Under the pieces are notes generated by a model. It was given only the letters and a program-made list of their open reading frames with translations, was not told the origin of the DNA and ran no database searches. A DNA stretch of 14,491 bases, taken from CAISIP01 sp038247175. GTDB lineage: Bacteria; Pseudomonadota; Gammaproteobacteria; Burkholderiales; Burkholderiaceae_C. The stretch covers positions 1-14,491 of the forward strand of contig JBBRVD010000095.1 in the NCBI GenBank assembly GCA_038247175.1, written 5' to 3'. The translations under genes were made by a program, and so were the position numbers. Positions 7,542 through 14,444 of this stretch are shown piece by piece (position 1 is the first letter of the stretch; every line of letters starts with the position of its first letter).

Positions 7542-8510
7542 GTGAAAGCCACGCCAGCGAAGGCCAAGACGGCCGCCAAGACCCCCTTGAAGGCGGCCAA
7601 GACGGCTGCCAGGCCTGCGTCCAAGCCGGCAGCCCCCAAGCCCCAGAGCACCAAGCCGGCTGCCAAGGCTCAATCCCGTTCCACGGCCAAGAAAGTCAGC
7701 AAGCCCCCGGCTGGGGCAACAACCACCACTACCCAGCGGCTCGCCGCCAGGACGGCTCCGGCCGCAGCCGTCAAACCGGCCGTCGCCCTGAAGGCGGCGG
7801 CAACCAACAACACGATGTCCACCAAATCTCCCGAACTCGGCAAGAACGCGACCAGGCCCGAAACCCGTGCCATGCCACCCACGACCGTGATGTCCGCCTC
7901 CGGTGTTCCCCAACGCAGCGGCCGGCCGTCGTCGCGTCTGGTATCACTGACCGTGCCGTCGATGGCGCAATCAGTGGCATCCACTGCAGCCAAGGCCAGT
8001 TACGCACCGCTACCGGACACGCCGGTCATCATCCCGCCCCTGGCGTCTGCCGTGCGCAAGGACCCGAAACTGGCCAATAACTGGAAGACCAAGCCGGCGG
8101 AGGAACTCAGCGATGCCGAACTGCTGGCGATGGCGGATACGGAATACATGAATGACAAGCAGATGGCGGCATTCCGGTTCAAGCTGAACATACTCAAGCG
8201 CGACATCCTGGCAAGCGCCGGCGAAACCACCGAGCATCTGCGTGAAGACACCGTGGTTGTTCCCGATCCGGCCGATCGCGCGACGATCGAGGAAGAACAC
8301 GCGCTCGAACTGCGCACGCGTGACCGGGAACGCAAGCTGCTCAAGAAGATCGAGCAATCGATCGGCCGTATCGATGCTGGCGACTATGGTTTCTGCGACG
8401 AAACCGGCGAGCCAATCGGCGTCGGGCGGCTGCTGGCCCGTCCCACGGCAACCTTGTCGCTCGAAGCGCAGCAGCGCCGTGAGCTCAAGCAGAAGATGTT
8501 CGGCGACTGA
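7542..8510 (+). CDS. dksA: RNA polymerase-binding transcription factor DksA, with long basic N-terminal extension
   Basis: DksA binds the RNA polymerase secondary channel and, with ppGpp, reprograms promoters during starvation. The 322-residue protein is about twice the E. coli length. Residues 1 to about 170 are a low-complexity Lys/Ala/Pro/Thr-rich tail resembling histone H1 tails, with repeated AAKT and KAAK units. The C-terminal part (about 180-322) is the true DksA. The coiled-coil tip DPADRA gives Asp242 and Asp245, equivalent to E. coli Asp71 and Asp74, followed by EEEHALELRTRDRERKLLKKIE. In the zinc-finger region only the first cysteine remains (Cys285, in YGFCDETG); the other three ligand positions are Thr, Ser and Ala. 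GTG 7542 is chosen because AGGAG (7530-7534) lies 7 nt before it; an in-frame GTG at 7527 overlaps that site region and would add five residues. Confidence 0.95.
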   Translation: MKATPAKAKTAAKTPLKAAKTAARPASKPAAPKPQSTKPAAKAQSRSTAKKVSKPPAGATTTTTQRLAARTAPAAAVKPAVALKAAATNNTMSTKSPELGKNATRPETRAMPPTTVMSASGVPQRSGRPSSRLVSLTVPSMAQSVASTAAKASYAPLPDTPVIIPPLASAVRKDPKLANNWKTKPAEELSDAELLAMADTEYMNDKQMAAFRFKLNILKRDILASAGETTEHLREDTVVVPDPADRATIEEEHALELRTRDRERKLLKKIEQSIGRIDAGDYGFCDETGEPIGVGRLLARPTATLSLEAQQRRELKQKMFGD

Positions 8511-8537
8511 CGCGGGTCTGGGCCGCGGGCAGGCGCG

Positions 8538-8543
8538 TAGAAT
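8538..8543 (+). promoter_or_regulatory. -10-like element before the STAS-like gene
   Basis: TAGAAT at 8538-8543 lies 22 nt before the ATG in the 55-bp gap after dksA. There is no evident Shine-Dalgarno in between and no clear -35 box. Confidence 0.3.
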
Positions 8544-8565
8544 ATTTCGAATTCCCCGCCCGTCC

Positions 8566-10332
8566 ATGTCCGCCAAAGAAAACCACAACCCCAGCCTGCT
8601 GTCGAAGGTCGCCAAGTTCGTCCGCAACCCGACGACCAATTGGACCGACCTGGACAAGCAGGACCCGGAGCCGGACGCCGGCTACAGCAAGCAGGCGCTC
8701 AAGGAGATGATCGAGCGCAAGCGGCAAAACGACTTCGTCCGCAAGCGCGAGTTCGACCAGTTGCGCAAGCTGCGCAGCCGCGATCCGGGCTCCAGTCCCG
8801 ACCTGGCCGGACGGCCGTCGTATTTCCAGAGCAGCCTGCCGTCGAACCCGGATGAGCGCGCGCTGACAATCAAGAAGATCGACGAGATCGAAGCCCAGAT
8901 GTCCAACCAGTGGTGGCAGGGCAAGAACGACGGCAGCCACAAGCCTGCGGCTGTGCGCAAAAACGAGGGCAAGCCAGACAACGCCGACGTGGTCGACGAT
9001 GCCGGCTACGCGCCGACACGGCTCAGTCCGGTGCGTGCGGACGCGGCCTTGTCGGACGCCGAAGCGTCTGACTTCCCACCGACGCAGGACCATTCGGGTT
9101 TCGGGGCCAACCCGGCCCGCGCGGGCGCACTGGCGCAGGACGCGTCAGCGGCCAGGCCGCGGATCGGCGACGGCCACGGGTTCTCCGTCTCCCGCGCACC
9201 GACGCTGGAAATGATCGACGGCATGACCGACGCCGATATGGAAGAAGCGGCGATCCGCTTCGCCAATGGCGACGACAAGGGCGCGGAGTCGGCGCTGATG
9301 GTGGCCCTGGGGAACACCACCGCACCCCGCGATCAGGCGCTGCGCTGGGCCGCCGCCTTGCTGGACCTGTACCGCGCAACCGGCCAGCAGCCGCAATTCG
9401 ACCGCCTGGCGATCAAGTTCGCGCAGCGATTCGACCGCACCGCACCGATCTGGTTCTCGATGCCCGAGGCACTGGGAACGGCACAGTCCGGCGCGCCGGT
9501 GCGCACCGTGCCGTCGCGTCTGGTGATTGAACCGGTCTGGGTCTGCCCCTCGCAGTTCACTGCGGCCAGCGTTGACACGTTGCAGCTGGCCGTGGCCAAT
9601 GTCGAGCCGCCCTGGTTCCTGGACTGGAGTGCACTGACGGACCTCGACGCCGACGCGGTAGAGCCGCTGGCAGCCGTGCTCGCGCAGTGGTGCGAGACGC
9701 CCGTCGAGCTGCGATTCTCCGGAGCCCGAGCACTCGAGTCCGTATTGCGAGAAAGCGCTCCGTCGGGTATGCGCAGCCGTGGGCAGGCGATCTGGCGGCT
9801 GCGGCTCGACGTACTGCGCATCATGCAGTTGCAGGACGAGTTCGAACTGGTCGCGCTGGACTACTGCGTCACCTTCGAGGTTTCGCCACCGGCGTGGCAG
9901 GAAACCCGCTGCAGCTATCGCAGTGCCACCATTGCCGGCTCGCTGGGCCCGCAAGAGGATGACGAATCGGATGACGGCGATGACGAACGGACCGAGGGCA
10001 AGCCCGGTTTTGCCCCTGCCGCCACGATTGCGATGGGCCTGGAGTCGATCCAGGCATCAGTCGCCGAGTTGTCTGGCGACATCCAGGGCGAAGCCACTGC
10101 GGCGCTGGAAATATTGGAACAGGCGCGCAACGGGTCGCAGCGGTTGGTGGTGTCCTGCGCCAGCCTGATCCGGGTTGATTTTTCCGCAGCCGGCAGCATA
10201 TTGAACTGGGTGGCCGACCTGCAGATGCAAGGTTGTCAGATCCAGTTCCGTGAGGTGCATCGGCTGGTGGCGGCCTTTTTTGGCGTGATCGGCATCAACG
10301 AGCATGCCAGGATCATGCTGCGGGCCGACTAG
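8566..10332 (+). CDS. STAS domain-containing protein of unknown role
   Basis: This is a 588-residue cytoplasmic protein. Residues 1-120 are highly charged (many Lys/Arg/Asp/Glu), and about 120-210 look disordered. About 215-290 is helical (DADMEEAAIRFANGDDKGAESAL...), resembling a tetratricopeptide-like helix pair. Residues about 350-430 look like a STAS-type fold (DWSALTDLDADAVEPLAAVL, then VELRFSGAR). An acidic linker is at about 464-478. The C-terminus from about 520 is a clearer STAS domain (LVVSCASLIRVDFSAAGSILNWV and FREVHRLVAAFFGVIGI). STAS domains occur in anti-sigma antagonists and transporters. No transmembrane segment or phosphorylatable Ser in the standard DSSG context is seen, so the job is unknown. 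Genes of this kind recur between dksA and hslV in Burkholderiales, as I recall. The ATG lacks a visible Shine-Dalgarno. Confidence 0.85.
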   Translation: MSAKENHNPSLLSKVAKFVRNPTTNWTDLDKQDPEPDAGYSKQALKEMIERKRQNDFVRKREFDQLRKLRSRDPGSSPDLAGRPSYFQSSLPSNPDERALTIKKIDEIEAQMSNQWWQGKNDGSHKPAAVRKNEGKPDNADVVDDAGYAPTRLSPVRADAALSDAEASDFPPTQDHSGFGANPARAGALAQDASAARPRIGDGHGFSVSRAPTLEMIDGMTDADMEEAAIRFANGDDKGAESALMVALGNTTAPRDQALRWAAALLDLYRATGQQPQFDRLAIKFAQRFDRTAPIWFSMPEALGTAQSGAPVRTVPSRLVIEPVWVCPSQFTAASVDTLQLAVANVEPPWFLDWSALTDLDADAVEPLAAVLAQWCETPVELRFSGARALESVLRESAPSGMRSRGQAIWRLRLDVLRIMQLQDEFELVALDYCVTFEVSPPAWQETRCSYRSATIAGSLGPQEDDESDDGDDERTEGKPGFAPAATIAMGLESIQASVAELSGDIQGEATAALEILEQARNGSQRLVVSCASLIRVDFSAAGSILNWVADLQMQGCQIQFREVHRLVAAFFGVIGINEHARIMLRAD

Positions 10333-10380
10333 CCGGCATCGCACTCACGCTGGCTGGCGCCGGGTGATCCGGCCCTGGCC

Positions 10381-10403
10381 CCCGCTGCACAGCGGGTCTT
10401 TTC
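10381..10403 (+). terminator. Intrinsic terminator after the STAS-like gene
   Basis: CCCGCT (10381-10386) and AGCGGG (10391-10396) form a 6-bp GC-rich stem with loop GCAC, extendable by a G-C pair, followed directly by TCTTTTC (10397-10403). It lies about 50 nt after the stop of the STAS-like gene and about 40 nt before hslV, separating the two transcription units at least in part. Confidence 0.65.
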
Positions 10404-10408
10404 GACAG

Positions 10409-10426
10409 CGGGCCTTCAACGGCCCG
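10409..10426 (+). other. Hairpin just upstream of hslV
   Basis: CGGGCC (10409-10414) and GGCCCG (10421-10426) pair around the loop TTCAAC, ending 14 nt before the hslV ATG. No T-run follows. No Shine-Dalgarno is visible between it and the ATG. A 5'-UTR stem-loop that affects mRNA stability is known for E. coli hslVU; whether this one is comparable is inference. Confidence 0.4.
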
Positions 10427-10440
10427 ACATTCAGCACAGC

Positions 10441-10989
10441 ATGGAACAATTTCACGGAACCACCATCATCAGCGTACGGCGCAAGACCGCCGACGGATGC
10501 GAGGTCGCTATTGGCGGAGACGGCCAGGTGACCCTGGGCAACATCGTGGTCAAGGGTACGGCACGCAAGGTGCGCAAGCTGTACCACGGCAAGGTGCTCG
10601 CCGGTTTCGCCGGTGCCACGGCCGACGCCTTCACGCTGTTCGAGCGCTTCGAGGCCAAGCTCGAGAAACACCAGGGCCACCTGGTCCGCTCGGCGATCGA
10701 ACTCACCCGCGACTGGCGCACCGATCGGGTGTTGCGCCGGCTCGAAGCCATGCTGGCGGTCGCCGACAAGGACGCCTCGCTGATCATCACTGGCAACGGC
10801 GACGTGCTGGAGCCGGAGAACGGCATCATCACCATCGGCTCCGGTGGCGCCTTTGCGCAGGCGGCCGCGGTCGCGTTGCTGAACCACACCGAACTACCAG
10901 CTGCCGACATCGTGCGCAAGTCGCTCGAGATCGCCGGCGAGTTGTGCATCTACACCAACATGCACCACACCATCGAGACTCTGCCATGA
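10441..10989 (+). CDS. hslV: ATP-dependent protease subunit HslV (ClpQ)
   Basis: HslV is the proteasome-like peptidase that forms a double hexamer capped by HslU. The 182-residue protein begins with MEQFHG and then TTIISVRR, so the N-terminal nucleophile is Thr7, exposed after loss of a six-residue propeptide. E. coli HslV carries only Met before its Thr. GDGQVTLG (26-33), Lys43 (equivalent to E. coli Lys33) and GSGG (133-136) are present. A four-residue insertion lies near residues 15-19. The rest follows the family closely: FAGATADAFTLFERFE, WRTDRVLRRLEA, LIITGNGDV and CIYTN. The stop TGA overlaps an in-frame upstream hslU ATG (ATGA). It is cytoplasmic. In many bacteria the operon is heat-shock-controlled, but no sigma32-like promoter was recognised. 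Confidence 0.97.
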   Translation: MEQFHGTTIISVRRKTADGCEVAIGGDGQVTLGNIVVKGTARKVRKLYHGKVLAGFAGATADAFTLFERFEAKLEKHQGHLVRSAIELTRDWRTDRVLRRLEAMLAVADKDASLIITGNGDVLEPENGIITIGSGGAFAQAAAVALLNHTELPAADIVRKSLEIAGELCIYTNMHHTIETLP

Positions 10990-11027
10990 TCCCGGCCCTG
11001 ACCTTCACACCCGCATCGGAATCCACG

Positions 11028-12365
11028 ATGTCCGCGCTGACACCGCAGCAGATCGTGCAGGAGCTCGATAAGCACATCGTCGGGCAGAACCAGGCCAAGC
11101 GCGCGGTCGCCATCGCGCTGCGCAACCGCTGGCGCCGCCAGCAGGTCACCGGCAGCCTGCGCGCGGAGATCACGCCCAAGAACATCCTGATGATCGGCCC
11201 CACCGGGGTGGGCAAGACCGAGATCGCGCGCCGCCTGGCGCGGCTGGCCGATGCGCCGTTCATCAAGGTCGAGGCCAGCAAGTTCACCGAAGTCGGGTAT
11301 GTGGGCAAGGATGTCGACTCGATCATCCGCGACCTGGCCGACGTGGCGATCAAGCAGACCCGCGAAACGGCCAAGCGCGCCGTACGGGAACGCGCCATCG
11401 ACGCGGCGGAAGAACGCATCCTGGACATCCTGATTCCGCCGCCGCGCGGCGAGGAAGGCGGCCGACGCGACGCTGGCCAGCCCGAAGGCGCAGCGCGCCA
11501 GGCGTTTCGCAAGAAGCTGCGCGAAGGCCAGCTCGACAGCCGCGAGATCGAGATCGACCTGAGTCAGGCCAGCCCGCAGCTGGAGATCATGGGCCCGCCC
11601 GGCATGGAGGACATGACCGAGCAGCTGCGCGGCCTGTTCGGCCAGATGGGCCAGAACAAGCGCCAGACGCGCAAGTTGACGATCGTCGAGGCGCTCAAGC
11701 TGGTGCAGGACGAAGAGGCCGCCAAGCTGGTCAACGAGGAGGAGATCAAGTCCCAGGCGCTGCAGGCGGCAGAGCAGAACGGCATCGTGTTCATCGACGA
11801 GATCGACAAGGTGACATCGCGTTCGGAAGGCAGCAATGCCGGCGAGGTGTCGCGCCAGGGCGTGCAACGCGACCTGTTGCCGCTGGTAGAGGGCACGACC
11901 GTGTCCACCAAGTACGGCATGATCAAGACCGACCATATTCTGTTCATCGCCTCGGGTGCCTTCCACCTGAGCAAACCGAGCGACCTGATTCCCGAGCTGC
12001 AGGGCCGGTTTCCGATCCGGGTCGAGCTCGGCTCGCTGTCGGTGCAGGACTTCGAATCCATCCTGACCCAGACAGATGCCTCGTTGGTGAAGCAGTACCA
12101 GGCCTTGCTGGCGACCGAGAACGTGACCGTCGACTACACGTCCGACGGCGTGCACCGGTTGGCGCAGATCGCGTACGATGTCAATGAACGCACCGAGAAC
12201 ATCGGTGCACGGCGCCTGTCCACGGTGATGGAGCGTTTGCTGGAAGAGGTCAGCTTCGAAGCCAGTAACCTGCATGGTCAGACCATCGTCGTGGATGCGG
12301 CCTACGTCGACAGCCGACTGACCGATCTGAGCCTGGACGAGGACTTGTCGCGTTACATCTTGTAA
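11028..12365 (+). CDS. hslU: ATP-dependent protease ATPase subunit HslU (ClpY)
   Basis: HslU unfolds substrates and feeds them into HslV using ATP. The 445-residue protein has the N-terminal MSALTPQQIVQELDKHIVGQ, Walker A GPTGVGKT (57-64), the pore loop GYVG (90-93) and the insertion I domain (about 111-240). Walker B IVFIDE (253-258), the GRFPIR arginine (Arg327) and the sensor-2 GARR (393-396) follow. It ends in SRYIL, the C-terminal tail that inserts into HslV. ATG 11028 is chosen to match the family N-terminus. An in-frame ATG at 10986 that overlaps the hslV stop would add 14 residues (MIPALTF...) and would couple translation directly to hslV; both starts lack a strong Shine-Dalgarno. Length and motifs are complete, with no sign of damage. 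Confidence 0.97.
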   Translation: MSALTPQQIVQELDKHIVGQNQAKRAVAIALRNRWRRQQVTGSLRAEITPKNILMIGPTGVGKTEIARRLARLADAPFIKVEASKFTEVGYVGKDVDSIIRDLADVAIKQTRETAKRAVRERAIDAAEERILDILIPPPRGEEGGRRDAGQPEGAARQAFRKKLREGQLDSREIEIDLSQASPQLEIMGPPGMEDMTEQLRGLFGQMGQNKRQTRKLTIVEALKLVQDEEAAKLVNEEEIKSQALQAAEQNGIVFIDEIDKVTSRSEGSNAGEVSRQGVQRDLLPLVEGTTVSTKYGMIKTDHILFIASGAFHLSKPSDLIPELQGRFPIRVELGSLSVQDFESILTQTDASLVKQYQALLATENVTVDYTSDGVHRLAQIAYDVNERTENIGARRLSTVMERLLEEVSFEASNLHGQTIVVDAAYVDSRLTDLSLDEDLSRYIL

Positions 12366-12413
12366 GCAATGCAACGGCGGATTCGCGAACTTCTCATGCG
12401 ATACGTTCATACA

Positions 12414-12453
12414 TTGGCGTAAGCTATTCATTTAGAACGCTTTTTTACGCCAA
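12414..12453. repeat. Inverted repeat downstream of hslU
   Basis: TTGGCGTAA (12414-12422) and TTACGCCAA (12445-12453) are perfect 9-bp inverted arms around a 22-nt loop. The T-run (TTTTTTA) lies before the 3' arm rather than after it, so a plus-strand intrinsic terminator is not formed. It may be an operator or an mRNA end structure. Confidence 0.45.
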
Positions 12454-12477
12454 TCTCGGCTTCAAAGTCCGTTCTAA
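12432..12477. repeat. Second, overlapping inverted repeat in the hslU-mraZ gap
   Basis: TTAGAACG (12432-12439) and CGTTCTAA (12470-12477) are perfect 8-bp inverted arms 30 bp apart. The first arm lies inside the loop of the other inverted repeat, so the two structures are mutually entangled (a possible pseudoknot or switch, or two operator half-sites). Confidence 0.4.
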
Positions 12478-12514
12478 GTCATTGATTTCATTGGAAAATT
12501 TGTTGCAACCCGTG

Positions 12515-12542
12515 TTGCATGCCTGACAAATGCTGATACAGT
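12515..12542 (+). promoter_or_regulatory. Promoter of the mraZ (dcw) operon
   Basis: TTGCAT (12515-12520) and TACAGT (12537-12542) are separated by 16 bp. TG at 12534-12535 gives an extended -10 (TGnTACAGT). The start would be near 12549, leaving a leader of about 75 nt before mraZ. The surrounding 12366-12560 is clearly AT-rich for this genome, holds no gene that I can support, and also carries a perfect GTTGCAAC palindrome (12502-12509). Confidence 0.55.
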
Positions 12543-12580
12543 GCAAAAAAGTGCAATTAAGTGGGGTTTGGTGCCATACC
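12541..12580 (+). promoter_or_regulatory. Probable MraZ operator: four direct repeats with 10-bp period
   Basis: GTG recurs exactly every 10 bp at 12541, 12551, 12561 and 12571; the units begin GTGCA, GTGCA, GTGGG and GTGCC. MraZ is known to repress its own operon by binding 3-4 direct TGGGN repeats with a 10-bp period near the promoter. Position (overlapping the predicted start site) and period fit that operator. Only the third unit has the usual TGGG core. Confidence 0.55.
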
Positions 12581-12623
12581 GACACCCGGATCTGCATGTT
12601 GCATCAGCCAAAGGCAAATTCTC

Positions 12624-13052
12624 GTGTTTCAAGGGGCCTCTTCGTTAAGTCTGGATGCCAAGGGTCGGCTGTCGGTGCCGACCCGGCATCGTGACGCCCT
12701 CGGTGGCGCAGACGGCGGCCAATTGACGATCACGCGGCATCCGCACGGATGCCTGATGGTGTTTCCACGCGGGCAATGGGAGGCGTTCCGCGAGCGCGTA
12801 TCGGCCTTGCCGATGTCGGCGCAGTGGTGGAAACGCATCTTCCTGGGCAATGCGATGGACGTCGACATGGACGGTACGGGCCGGGTGCTGATTTCGCCCG
12901 AATTGCGCCAGGCCGCCGGCATCGCCCGCGACACCATGCTGCTGGGCATGGGAAACCACCTCGAGTTGTGGGACAAGCAGACCTACGAGGCCCAGGAAAC
13001 CAAGGCCATGCAGGGCGAGATGCCCGATGTGTTCAAGGATTTTTCCTTTTGA
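12624..13052 (+). CDS. mraZ: Transcriptional regulator MraZ
   Basis: MraZ is the first gene of the dcw cluster and a ring-forming DNA-binding repressor of that cluster. The 142-residue protein has the two AbrB-like swapped-hairpin repeats, DAKGRLSVPTRHRD (11-24) and DGTGRVLISPELR (83-95), each with the DxxGR signature. The central WWKRIFLGNAMDVDMD is typical of betaproteobacteria. GTG 12624 is chosen because the family N-terminus (M)FQGASSLSLDAKGR starts here; the in-frame GTG at 12561 falls in the predicted operator. AAAGG (12610-12614) is a plausible Shine-Dalgarno. It lies 9 nt before rsmH and is cotranscribed with it. Confidence 0.96.
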   Translation: MFQGASSLSLDAKGRLSVPTRHRDALGGADGGQLTITRHPHGCLMVFPRGQWEAFRERVSALPMSAQWWKRIFLGNAMDVDMDGTGRVLISPELRQAAGIARDTMLLGMGNHLELWDKQTYEAQETKAMQGEMPDVFKDFSF

Positions 13053-13061
13053 GAGCCGCGC

Positions 13062-13988
13062 GTGAATATCGGGTTGACTCATACGACCGTCTTGCTGGAC
13101 GAGGCGGTCGATGCCGTGCTCGGAGCGGCAGGAGGCACTGCATCGCGCACCTTCGTCGACGCGACCTTCGGCCGCGGTGGCCACAGCCGCCTGCTGCTGT
13201 CGCGCATGGGTCCCGCCGACCGGTTGATCGGTTACGACAAGGATCCGCAGGCCGTGGCCAGCGCGGCGCAGATCGAAGACCCGCGGTTCTCGATCCGCCA
13301 CCAGGGTTTCGACCACATGGGCGAGCTCGACCGGGCGTCGGTGGCCGGCATCCTGATGGACCTGGGCGTGAGTTCCCCCCAGATCGACGACCCGCAGCGG
13401 GGTTTCAGCTTTCGATTCGACGGCCCACTGGACATGCGCATGGACACCACCCGCGGCCAGAGCGTGGCGCAGTGGCTCGCGCAGGCGCCAACCGAGCAGA
13501 TTGCGGAGGTGATTCGTGGTTATGGTGAGGAACGGTTTGCTGGCGCCATTGCAAAGGCGATTGTTGCTCGCCGACAGGAACGGGGGCCAGTTTCATCCAC
13601 CGCCGAGCTGGCCCAGCTCGTGGCTGACACGGTCAAAACCCGCGAGCCGGGCCAGAACCCTGCAACGCGCACATTTCAGGCTCTTCGGATTTTCATCAAC
13701 GCCGAGCTTGAAACCTTGCAGACAGCGTTGAAGACCAGCCTTGACGTACTGCAAACCCAGGGCATGCTGGTCGTGATCAGCTTCCACTCGCTCGAAGACC
13801 GTATCGTCAAGCAATTCGTTGCCCGCCATGCGCGCGAACACGTCGATCGGCGGGTGCCGTTCGCGCCTGCGCCGGCTCTTCGGTTGACGGCGCTGGGCCG
13901 GATCAAGCCGTCGGCGGCGGAAGTGCTGGCAAACCCGCGCGCGCGCAGCGCCGTGATGCGGGTCGCACAAAGGACCGCTGTCCCATGA
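13062..13988 (+). CDS. rsmH: 16S rRNA (cytosine(1402)-N4)-methyltransferase
   Basis: RsmH (MraW) N4-methylates C1402 in the decoding centre of 16S rRNA with SAM. The 308-residue protein opens with HTTVLLDEAV (7-16). It contains the SAM motif FVDATFGRGGHS (31-42), MDLGVSSPQID (99-109), GPLDMRMD (121-128), ATRTFQALRIFINAEL (201-216) and FHSLEDRIVK (241-250), all in the expected order. GTG 13062 lies 9 nt after the mraZ stop, with GAGAG before it. The stop overlaps the ftsL ATG (ATGA). Length is typical. Codon use between about 13500 and 13760 looks slightly less GC-rich than the rest, but the protein is intact. Confidence 0.97.
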   Translation: MNIGLTHTTVLLDEAVDAVLGAAGGTASRTFVDATFGRGGHSRLLLSRMGPADRLIGYDKDPQAVASAAQIEDPRFSIRHQGFDHMGELDRASVAGILMDLGVSSPQIDDPQRGFSFRFDGPLDMRMDTTRGQSVAQWLAQAPTEQIAEVIRGYGEERFAGAIAKAIVARRQERGPVSSTAELAQLVADTVKTREPGQNPATRTFQALRIFINAELETLQTALKTSLDVLQTQGMLVVISFHSLEDRIVKQFVARHAREHVDRRVPFAPAPALRLTALGRIKPSAAEVLANPRARSAVMRVAQRTAVP

Positions 13989-14320
13989 CCCGGCTGAACA
14001 TCGTCCTGCTGCTGGCCGTGCTGGCCAGTGCCCTGTATCTGGTCCATGTGCAGTACCAGTCGCGACGCCTGTACACCGAACTCGAACGCGCCAACGCGGA
14101 AGGCCGCCGGCTCCATACCGAGCGCGACCGCCTGCAGCTCGAGCGCCGCGCCCAAGCCACGCCGCAGCGGGTCGAGCGGCTCGCGCGCGAGCGCCTGCAG
14201 ATGCGTCCGCCCACGCCGGCCATCACCCATTACGTCGCGTACAGCGACGGCAGCGATGCCGCGGGCGTCCCCCTCAATCCGCCGGCCAGGCCGCGTGAAA
14301 CCGGTGGGCGCGTGCCATGA
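13985..14320 (+). CDS. ftsL: Cell division protein FtsL
   Basis: FtsL is a small bitopic membrane protein that joins FtsB and FtsQ and activates the FtsWI synthase at the septum. The 111-residue protein has a very short cytoplasmic N-terminus, one transmembrane helix (about 5-22, rich in Leu/Val/Ala) and then a charged coiled coil (about 25-62, RRLYTELERANAEGRRLHTE...). It ends in a periplasmic tail with RLARERLQMRPP and a Pro-rich end. Sequence similarity in this family is low, so identification rests on size, topology and position directly after rsmH. It starts by ATGA overlap with rsmH. Its TGA overlaps an ATG at 14317, where ftsI would normally begin and where a tandem repeat now starts. 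Confidence 0.93.
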   Translation: MTRLNIVLLLAVLASALYLVHVQYQSRRLYTELERANAEGRRLHTERDRLQLERRAQATPQRVERLARERLQMRPPTPAITHYVAYSDGSDAAGVPLNPPARPRETGGRVP

Positions 14321-14444
14321 GCCGCCGGGCCGCCCCAAGGCGAATCGCTCCGCAGTGCGAAGCACGAAGGAGGCTCGTATGAGCCGCCGGGCCGCCCCAA
14401 GGCGAATCGCTCCGCAGTGCGAAGCACGAAGGAGGCTCGTATGA
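14317..14444 (+). other. Two overlapping 21-codon mini-ORFs encoded by the tandem repeat
   Basis: The ATG of unit 1 (14317) opens an ORF of 21 codons that stops at TGA 14380-14382, overlapping the ATG of unit 2 (14379) as ATGA. Unit 2 does the same, ending at 14442-14444 over the ATG of unit 3. The predicted peptide is Arg/Ala-rich, begins MSRRAAPRRI and ends EARRRLV. AAGGAGG lies 5 nt before the ATG of units 2 and 3, a near-ideal Shine-Dalgarno, whereas the first ATG is instead coupled to the ftsL stop. Whether these are translated is not known; the first ATG may be a remnant or duplicate of the ftsI start. Confidence 0.45.

Noticed and set aside
4983..7913. 976-codon minus-strand open frame
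   Set aside because: It is antisense to rlmI, the cobW-type gene and dksA, which all have clear motifs; its Gly/Leu/Arg-rich repeats mirror the dksA Lys/Ala tail. Typical GC-rich shadow.
10950..12431. 493-codon minus-strand open frame opposite hslU
   Set aside because: Shadow of hslU; no motifs and no start signals.
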